Shown in pieces: positions 3,437 through 8,635 of a stretch of DNA of 8,635 nucleotides. Position 1 is the first letter of the stretch. Every line of letters starts with the position of its first letter. This DNA comes from DATAFT01 sp035544635 (GTDB lineage Bacteria; Acidobacteriota; Thermoanaerobaculia; Multivoradales; Multivoraceae). The stretch is from the NCBI GenBank assembly GCA_035544635.1, contig DATKDQ010000223.1, positions 1 through 8,635 on the forward strand, written 5' to 3'. The notes beneath the pieces were generated by a model, which saw only the letters and a list, made by a program, of their open reading frames with translations, ran no database searches and was not told the DNA's origin. A program made the translations under genes and the position numbers.

Positions 3437-6115
3437 ATGAGCCTCGCGCCCGGTGCCCGCCTCGGCCCCTACGAGATCACCGCCAAGCTCGGCGAAGGCG
3501 GGATGGGGGAGGTCTGGAGGGCCAGAGACTTCCAACTGGGGAGGGAGGTGGCGCTCAAGGTCCTCCCCGAAGCGTTCACCGCCGATCCGGAGCGCGCGGC
3601 GCGGTTCGAGCGCGAGGCCAGGCTCCTCGCCCAGCTCAACCATTCCCACATCGCCCAGATCCACGGGCTCGAGGTGCAGGGCGACACCCGCGCCCTGGTC
3701 ATGGAGCTGGTCGAAGGGCCGACCCTGGCGGAGCGGCTGGAGTCGGGGGCTCTGCCCCTCGAGGAGAGCCTCTCCATCGCCCGCCAGGTCGCCGAGGCCC
3801 TCGAGGAAGCGCACGCGAAGGGGATCATCCATCGCGACCTCAAGCCGCAGAACATCAAGGCCCCCGTGGAGGGCAAGGTCAAGGTCCTCGACTTCGGGTT
3901 GGCCAAGGCGTTGGATCCGGCCGAAGGGGCTGCGGGCGCGGGACACGGCTCGGTGGCGCAGCTCGCGGCCTCACCGACGCTGACGCTCGGCGCCACGGTG
4001 CAGGGGATGATCCTCGGCACGGCGGCGTACATGGCGCCGGAGCAGGCGAAGGGGATGGCGATCGACAAACGGGCCGACATCTGGGCGTTCGGGGTCGTGC
4101 TCTACGAGATGATCTCGGGCCGCCATCCCTTCGCCGCCGACAGCGTGCCCGAGACGCTGGCGCACGTGCTGACGCGGAGGATCGATCTCGACGCTCTGCC
4201 GGCGACAACGCCGGCGGCGATCCGTCGCCTGTTGCGCCGCTGCCTCGAGCGCAGCCCGAGGGAGCGGCTGCACGACATCGCCGACGCGCGCCTCGTGCTC
4301 GTCGACGCCCTGGCCGGGCGCGACGAGCCTGCAGGGCAGCCGCTGCCCGCCGCACCGGCTTCGCGGTCGACCGGCATTGCGATCGCGATCGCCGGAGCCG
4401 TCGCCCTCGCCGTCGTCGGCTACGCCATCGGACGGCGTAGCGCCGCCGCGCCGGCAGCGCGTGCGCCGGCGGCCGGCGCGCCGTCGTTCCAGAAGCTCAC
4501 CTCGCGGCCCGGTCGCGAGATCAACCCGGCGCTGTCGCCCGACGGCAGGACCCTCTACTTCGTCGTGGAAGACGACGAGGGGATCAACAGCGACATCTAC
4601 TTCGTCCCCGTCGGCGGCAAGAACCCGATCAACCTGACCGCCGACTCGCCGGTGGACGACTGGGCGCCGGCGGTGTCGCCCGATGGTCGGCAGATCGCCT
4701 TCCGCTCCGAGCGCGGTGGCGGGGGCATCTTCCTGATGGGCGCGACCGGCGAGTCGGTCCGGCGCCTGGCCGACGGCTGCTTCGATCCGGCATGGTCACC
4801 GCAGGGCGACAGGATCGCCTGCACGACGTGCCCCGCTGCCGATCCGTTCAATCGCGGCTGCGTCGGCGTGCTGCGCATCGTCGAGGTGGCGACGGGCGCG
4901 AGCCGCGAGCTCGCGACGGGCGACGCGGCGGCGGCCGCCTGGTCTCCCGATGGCCGTCGCATCGCCTACTGGGGGCTGTCGAAGAGCGAAGCAGGCCAGC
5001 GCGACCTGTGGACCGTGCCCGCCGACGGCGGGCAGCCGGCCGAGCTGACGGGCGATCCGGCGGCGGACTGGAACCCGGTCTGGTCCGCGGACGGCACGGC
5101 GATCTTCTTCCTGAGCGCCCGCGGCGGCACGCCGAACCTCTGGCGCCTGGGGCTCGACGCGGCGAGCGGGCAGCCGCAGGGGGCGCCGGCGAGCGTCGTG
5201 CTGCCGACCGAGTTCGCCGGCGAGCTGCGCCGCAGCGGCACTCGCTGGGTCTACGTCTCGCGCTCGCTGCACGCGACGATCGAGCAGTTCGCCTTCGACC
5301 CGGAGGGGCGCGCCGGCGAGGCTGCGGCAAAGACCATCCTCGGCACCACGGGCCGGCTGCAGACCGTCGCCATCTCGCCCGACTCCCGCACCATCGCCTA
5401 TTCGACCGTGCTCCCGCAGCAGGACCTCTACGTCGTCCCCGCGGAGGGCGGCTCGCCGGTGCAGCTCACCGACGACCCGGCGCTCGACCGATTCCCCGTC
5501 TGGGACCCCGACGGTCAGCGCATCCTCTTCATGTCCAATCGCAGCGGACGCTTCGAGATCTGGGGCATCCGGCCGGACGGCAGCGGCCTCGAGCAGCTGA
5601 CGCGCACGACCGACGAGTCGCGTTGGGTGCCGCGTCTGTCGCCCGACCGCCGCCGGCTCGCGGTGTCCTCCGAGCTCGGCACGAGCCTGTTCGACGCCAG
5701 CGGAGCGCCGCCGTGGACGGAGTTCGAGCGCCTGCCCAATCCGGCCCACGCGCCTGGCTCGCCGAGGGAGACCTTCGAAGGGCACGCCTGGTCGGCCGAC
5801 GGAACCCGCCTCGCCGGCTACGCGCGGGGCGCGTCGCGCAACCGCGTGGCGTACTGGAGCGTCGGCGAGCGGACGCTGCACGTGTTCGACGTCACGGGTG
5901 TCGGCAGAGCGTGGCTGGCAGACCAGCGCCGGATCCTCGTCTCGACCCCCGAAGGGGCCGCGATCCTCGACGTGTCGAACGGCGAGGCGAAACCGATCCC
6001 GGGCCTCGACCTCGCCGGCCACCGCGGCCTGGAGCTGGCCGCCGACCGGCGCACGCTGGTGGCGTATCGCAACCACGAGGAGGCCGACATCTGGCTCGCG
6101 GAGGGGATCGAATGA
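3437..6115 (+). CDS. membrane Ser/Thr protein kinase with C-terminal TolB/PD40 beta-propeller
   Basis: 892-residue Hanks-type kinase predicted to span the membrane once. The kinase domain covers about 12-285, with the glycine loop GEGGMGEV (19-26), VALK Lys41, HRDLKPQN with catalytic Asp134, DFG at 152-154 and APE at 200-202; all core residues are intact. The activation segment is long (48 residues from DFG to APE) and Ala/Gly/Thr-rich. A transmembrane helix (GIAIAIAGAVALAVVGYAIG, 313-332) follows. The outer part holds about eight or nine PD40/TolB-like repeats of the form W-x-P-x-x-SPDG-x-x-I-A-F (e.g. WAPAVSPDGRQIAF, AAWSPDGRRIAYWG, FPVWDPDGQRILFMS), making a propeller that probably senses a periplasmic ligand. 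Four Cys (448, 462, 465, 475) cluster in one blade. The start is firm: AAGGAGGGGG (3426-3435) lies directly upstream. A weak -10-like TAGACT is at 3376-3381. A second kinase follows after 100 nt. The substrate and the ligand are unknown. Confidence 0.92.
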   Translation: MSLAPGARLGPYEITAKLGEGGMGEVWRARDFQLGREVALKVLPEAFTADPERAARFEREARLLAQLNHSHIAQIHGLEVQGDTRALVMELVEGPTLAERLESGALPLEESLSIARQVAEALEEAHAKGIIHRDLKPQNIKAPVEGKVKVLDFGLAKALDPAEGAAGAGHGSVAQLAASPTLTLGATVQGMILGTAAYMAPEQAKGMAIDKRADIWAFGVVLYEMISGRHPFAADSVPETLAHVLTRRIDLDALPATTPAAIRRLLRRCLERSPRERLHDIADARLVLVDALAGRDEPAGQPLPAAPASRSTGIAIAIAGAVALAVVGYAIGRRSAAAPAARAPAAGAPSFQKLTSRPGREINPALSPDGRTLYFVVEDDEGINSDIYFVPVGGKNPINLTADSPVDDWAPAVSPDGRQIAFRSERGGGGIFLMGATGESVRRLADGCFDPAWSPQGDRIACTTCPAADPFNRGCVGVLRIVEVATGASRELATGDAAAAAWSPDGRRIAYWGLSKSEAGQRDLWTVPADGGQPAELTGDPAADWNPVWSADGTAIFFLSARGGTPNLWRLGLDAASGQPQGAPASVVLPTEFAGELRRSGTRWVYVSRSLHATIEQFAFDPEGRAGEAAAKTILGTTGRLQTVAISPDSRTIAYSTVLPQQDLYVVPAEGGSPVQLTDDPALDRFPVWDPDGQRILFMSNRSGRFEIWGIRPDGSGLEQLTRTTDESRWVPRLSPDRRRLAVSSELGTSLFDASGAPPWTEFERLPNPAHAPGSPRETFEGHAWSADGTRLAGYARGASRNRVAYWSVGERTLHVFDVTGVGRAWLADQRRILVSTPEGAAILDVSNGEAKPIPGLDLAGHRGLELAADRRTLVAYRNHEEADIWLAEGIE

Positions 6116-6133
6116 CGCTCGCCGCTGCCGCGC

Positions 6134-6204
6134 CGCAGCACCGGTCCCCGGTATAGTCTCGCGCGATGAGCGAGCAGCCCGGGCCTTGCGCAGACCGGTC
6201 CCCG
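6134..6204. repeat. short direct repeat CGCAG(C)ACCGGTCCCCG, two copies
   Basis: Copies lie at 6134-6150 and 6189-6204. They are identical except for one extra C in the first copy, and the last 11 bases are perfect. They flank the TATAGT hexamer and the leader ORF start between the kinases. The first copy continues into a small inverted repeat (ACCGG-N3-CCGGT, 6140-6152) that touches the -10. Either a regulatory site pair or a trace of local duplication. Confidence 0.45.
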
Positions 6205-6219
6205 AGGGGCGAGCGGTGA
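6166..6219 (+). CDS. possible 17-codon leader ORF overlapping the second kinase start
   Basis: MSEQPGPCADRSPRGER runs from ATG 6166 to TGA 6217-6219. Its stop overlaps the GTG start of the kinase as GTGA, the arrangement expected for translational coupling. TATAGT (6152-6157, 5 of 6 to the -10 consensus) lies 8 nt before the ATG, so the ORF could be nearly leaderless on a transcript starting here. No -35 match is visible. It may be a translation-coupling leader, or a chance ORF in GC-rich DNA; length alone gives no support for a functional peptide. Confidence 0.28.
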   Translation: MSEQPGPCADRSPRGER

Positions 6220-8438
6220 TCGGCGAGACCCTCTCCCACTATCGCATCGCGCGCAAGCTGGGCAGCGGCGGCATGGGAGTGGTGTTCGAAGCCGAGGACA
6301 CGACCCTCGGGCGGCTTGTGGCGCTCAAGTTCCTTCCCGACGAGATGGCCCGCGACGCCGGCGCGCTCGAGCGCTTTCAGCGCGAGGCGCGCGCCGCCTC
6401 GGCGCTGAACCACCCCGGCATCTGCACCGTCTACACGATCGAGCAGCACGACGGCCGGCATTTCATCGCCATGGAGCTGCTCGAAGGCGAGACTCTCGCC
6501 TCCCGACTCGCCCGTGGGCCCCTGGAGGTCGACGAGCTGCTGGAGCTGACGATCCAGATCAGCGACGCCCTGGAGTCGGCGCACGCCAAGGGCATCATCC
6601 ACCGCGACCTGAAGCCGGCCAACATCTTCGTCAACACCCGCGGGCAGGCCAAGATCCTGGACTTCGGCCTCGCCAAGATGGAGCGCATGGGGGCAGGTGA
6701 CGCGGGCGACGCCGGTTCCCGGGAACAGACGGCGGTGGCGCCCCACCAGCTGACGCAGGTCGGCTCGACGCTCGGCACCGTCTCCTACATGTCGCCCGAG
6801 CAGGCGCGCGGCCAGCTCACCGACGCCCGCACCGACCTGTTCTCGCTGGGCACCGTCGTCTACCAGATGGCCACGGGTGCGCTGCCCTTCCCCGGTGAGA
6901 CCTCCGCCGTGGTGTTCGAAGCACTCTTGAGCCGCGACCCGCCGCCGCTGACGCAGGCCAACCCGACCCTGCCGGGCGAGCTGGAGCGCATCCTCGACAA
7001 GGCGCTCGAGAAGGACCGCGACCTGCGCTATCAGACGGCGACGGAGCTCAAGACCGACTTCCGGCGCCTGAAGCGGGACGTCGCGCTGGCCGGGCGCCGC
7101 GCGGCCGAGGCGAGCGACTCGCGACCCGGCGCCGGCGCAGCGAAGCCCGCGGAGCGCTCCGTCGCGGTCCTCTACTTCGAGAACCTGAGCGGCGCCAAGG
7201 AAGACGAGTACCTGCGCGACGGGATCACCGAGGACATCATCACCGAGCTGTTCAAGATCAAGGGGCTGAAGATCTTCGCCCGACCGGCGGTGCTGGCGTT
7301 CCGCGACAAGCCGGTGACCCCGACGCAGGTGGGCCAGCAGCTGGGCGCCGCGTACGTGCTGACCGGCAGTCTGCGGCGCGCCGGCAGCCGGCTGCGGATC
7401 AGCGCGCAGCTGATGGAGACGCGGTCGGACTTCGCGCTCTGGTCCGAGCGCTACGACCGCGAGATGCAGGACGTGTTCGAGGTGCAGGACGAGATCGCGC
7501 GCCGGATCGCCGAGGCGCTGCGGGTACGGCTGTCGCCGCAGGAAGAAGAGGAGCTGGCTGCCCGGCCCACCCAGAACCTCCAGGCCTACGACCTGTTCCT
7601 GCGCGGCAAGAGCTACGCCCGGCGCCTGACGCGCCAGGACCTCGAGTTCGCCCTGCAGATGTTCGAAAACGCGGTCACGCTCGACCCGGGATTCGCCCTG
7701 GCGCACGCCACCAACGCGATCTTCTGCGCCCAGTACTACGCCAACTTCCAGCGCGACGCCGCCTGGTCCGGGCGGGCGCGGGCGGCGGCGGAGCGCGCCA
7801 TCGCGCTGGCCCCCGAGCTGCCCGACGTGCAGGTGGCGCAGGCGTGGATCCGCTACATCGACGGCGACCTGGACGACGCCATCCAGCGCGTGCGCCAGGC
7901 GATCGCTCGCAAGCCCGACTGCGAGGGCGCGTACTACCTGCTGGGCCGCGCGCTCTTCGCCGCCGGCCGCTATCGGGAGGTAGAGGAGATGGCGGAGGCC
8001 GCCGTGGAGGCGGCCGGGGACGACTACAGCGTCTACGTGCCGATCATCAACGCGCTGGGGGCCCTCGGCAAGGACGAGGTGCGGCGCAGCTTCCGGCACC
8101 GCCGCATGCAGTCCCTGGAGAACCACATCCTCAAGGTCCCCGAGGACGCACGCGCCCGGGTCCTGCTGGCCAGCAGCTACGCCGAGATGGGGCGGGAAGA
8201 CGACTCGCTGCGCGAGATGCAGTTCGCCACCGCGCTGCGCCCGAACGACTCGTCGGTGCTCTACAACTCCGCCTGCACCTACTGCAAGCTGAAGAGGAAG
8301 CCCGAGGCGCTCACGACGCTGCGCAAGGCCTGGGACGCGGGCTTCAAGGACGCCGAGTGGGCGCGCCGCGACCCCGACCTCTCGCTCTTGCACGACGAGC
8401 CGGAGTTTGACCGCCTGTTCCCGGCGACCGCGCCCTGA
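6216..8438 (+). CDS. soluble Ser/Thr protein kinase with TolB-N/FlgO-like domain and TPR repeats
   Basis: 740-residue Hanks-type kinase with no visible transmembrane segment, so probably cytoplasmic. The kinase domain spans about 9-280: GSGGMGVV (16-23), VALK Lys38, HRDLKPAN with Asp131, DFG at 149-151 and SPE in place of APE at 193-195. A short hydrophilic linker leads to a TolB-N/FlgO-like domain, about 314-430 (RSVAVLYFENLSG, DGITEDIITEL, AAYVLTGSLRRAGSRLRISAQL, FALWSERYDR), then several TPR-like helix pairs from about 455 to the end (e.g. FENAVTLDPGFALAHATNA, AAERAIALAPELPDVQVAQA, EMQFATALRPNDSSVLYNSA). The TPRs suggest protein-partner binding. I chose GTG 6216 because it gives the family-typical N-terminus (M)IGETLSHYRI and has GAGGGG at 6204-6209, 6 nt upstream. 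It lies 100 nt after the first kinase gene, on the same strand. The substrate is unknown; the nearby sigma factor is a candidate. Confidence 0.92.
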   Translation: MIGETLSHYRIARKLGSGGMGVVFEAEDTTLGRLVALKFLPDEMARDAGALERFQREARAASALNHPGICTVYTIEQHDGRHFIAMELLEGETLASRLARGPLEVDELLELTIQISDALESAHAKGIIHRDLKPANIFVNTRGQAKILDFGLAKMERMGAGDAGDAGSREQTAVAPHQLTQVGSTLGTVSYMSPEQARGQLTDARTDLFSLGTVVYQMATGALPFPGETSAVVFEALLSRDPPPLTQANPTLPGELERILDKALEKDRDLRYQTATELKTDFRRLKRDVALAGRRAAEASDSRPGAGAAKPAERSVAVLYFENLSGAKEDEYLRDGITEDIITELFKIKGLKIFARPAVLAFRDKPVTPTQVGQQLGAAYVLTGSLRRAGSRLRISAQLMETRSDFALWSERYDREMQDVFEVQDEIARRIAEALRVRLSPQEEEELAARPTQNLQAYDLFLRGKSYARRLTRQDLEFALQMFENAVTLDPGFALAHATNAIFCAQYYANFQRDAAWSGRARAAAERAIALAPELPDVQVAQAWIRYIDGDLDDAIQRVRQAIARKPDCEGAYYLLGRALFAAGRYREVEEMAEAAVEAAGDDYSVYVPIINALGALGKDEVRRSFRHRRMQSLENHILKVPEDARARVLLASSYAEMGREDDSLREMQFATALRPNDSSVLYNSACTYCKLKRKPEALTTLRKAWDAGFKDAEWARRDPDLSLLHDEPEFDRLFPATAP

Positions 8439-8485
8439 AGCCGGCCGAGGGCCCGTGGTCTTGTTGGGTGAGGCCAACATGGTTG

Positions 8486-8502
8486 ATGTGGTAAGGTCCA
8501 CT
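8486..8502 (+). promoter_or_regulatory. operator and leaderless promoter of the second mazE-like gene
   Basis: ATGTGGTAA (8486-8494) repeats the core found upstream of mazE at 3307-3299, and TCCAC follows in both. GTGG (8488-8491) and CCAC (8498-8501) form an inverted repeat. The -10-like TAAGGT (8492-8497) ends 6 nt before the ATG at 8504, again predicting a leaderless start. Confidence 0.5.
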
Positions 8503-8503
8503 C

Positions 8504-8635
8504 ATGCCAACGAAACCCGTCCAGATCTCGATCGACGAGGAGCTGCTCGAGCGCATGGACGCCGATCCGGAGGCCCGAGAGAAGGGGCGATCCGCCTTCG
8601 TGCGCGTCGCCGTGCGGTACTACCTCAGCGCCAAG
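8504..8635 (+). CDS. MazE-like ribbon-helix-helix antitoxin (partial, 3' end cut)
   Basis: The first 44 codons of an RHH antitoxin, open to the window edge. The ribbon PVQISIDEELLERMDA and the helices PEAREKGRSAFVRVAVRYYLSAK align without gaps to the mazE product encoded at 3055-3288, sharing I-x-IDEELL, MDA/LDA, the E-x-GRSA motif and the YL near the end of the second helix. The ATG at 8504 has no Shine-Dalgarno and follows a -10-like hexamer by 6 nt. A toxin gene, probably of the MazF/PemK type, is expected just beyond the window. The 65-nt gap after the kinase stop carries this promoter and a small inverted repeat (TGTTGG-N6-CCAACA, 8462-8479). Confidence 0.8.
   Translation, partial: MPTKPVQISIDEELLERMDADPEAREKGRSAFVRVAVRYYLSAK

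Noticed and set aside
4820..4831. CTTC in the kinase propeller as a c-type haem site
   Set aside because: The residue after the second Cys is Pro, so the required CxxCH motif is absent.
4792..6156. 454-codon plus-strand frame inside the first kinase
   Set aside because: An Arg/Ala/Gly-rich out-of-frame translation overlapping well-formed PD40 repeats. Only its last 14 codons (from ATG 6112) are discussed, as a possible micro-ORF.
5898..6215. N-terminal extension of the second kinase back into the first kinase gene
   Set aside because: The extension is an out-of-frame translation of the first kinase's propeller. GTG 6216 has a ribosome site and gives the standard kinase N-terminus.
5892..8501. 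869-codon open frame on the minus strand opposite the second kinase
   Set aside because: It is the antisense of a clear kinase/TPR gene. Its translation is low-complexity and rich in R, G, L, V and H, with no recognisable domain, as expected where GC-rich third positions suppress stops. It also has no ribosome site or promoter I can support.

Overview
This is a GC-rich bacterial window. The strong G/C third-position bias leaves long open frames on the antisense strands. The gene content suggests an Acidobacteriota-like or related soil or sediment lineage: a Sig-70_X6/TIGR02999-type ECF sigma factor, a Ser/Thr kinase fused to a TolB/PD40 beta-propeller, and a second Ser/Thr kinase fused to a TolB-N/FlgO-like domain plus TPRs. 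The taxonomic call is inference from gene families only.

Layout, left to right. (1) 1-559, minus: ECF sigma factor, cut by the window edge. (2) 675-1155, plus: a ribbon-helix-helix (RHH) antitoxin and a RelE/ParE-like toxin, overlapping. (3) 1240-1824, minus: a secreted protein of unknown function. (4) 1988-2640, plus: a VapBC module whose VapC appears to start at a CTG inside a CTGA overlap. (5) 2741-3288, minus: a MazEF module. (6) 3437-6115, plus: a membrane-anchored Ser/Thr kinase with a beta-propeller sensor. (7) about 6112-6219: a short spacer with two tiny ORFs and a repeated sequence. (8) 6216-8438, plus: a soluble kinase with TolB-like and TPR domains. (9) 8504-8635, plus: the start of a second MazE-like antitoxin, cut by the window edge. 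No gene-free stretch exceeds 300 bases. I see no tRNA, rRNA, CRISPR array, transposase or integrase.

How the parts may work together. The sigma factor lacks the usual acidic motif of region 2.2 and carries a Thr there. In the ECF43 factor EcfP of Vibrio parahaemolyticus, the corresponding feature is an activation switch phosphorylated by the Ser/Thr kinase PknT. Two Hanks-type kinases about 3 kb away make a kinase-to-sigma circuit a reasonable hypothesis. Between and around these genes lie three complete type II toxin-antitoxin modules of three different families, plus the start of a fourth. All four antitoxin genes show the same design: a TANNNT -10-like hexamer 6-7 nt before the ATG, no Shine-Dalgarno sequence, and an inverted or repeated motif over the promoter. 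This suggests leaderless, autorepressed transcripts. All protein families here are known. The less ordinary parts are the leaderless toxin-antitoxin promoters, the CTG-start VapC, the shared operator of the two mazE genes, the sigma/kinase combination and the micro-ORF bridge between the kinases.
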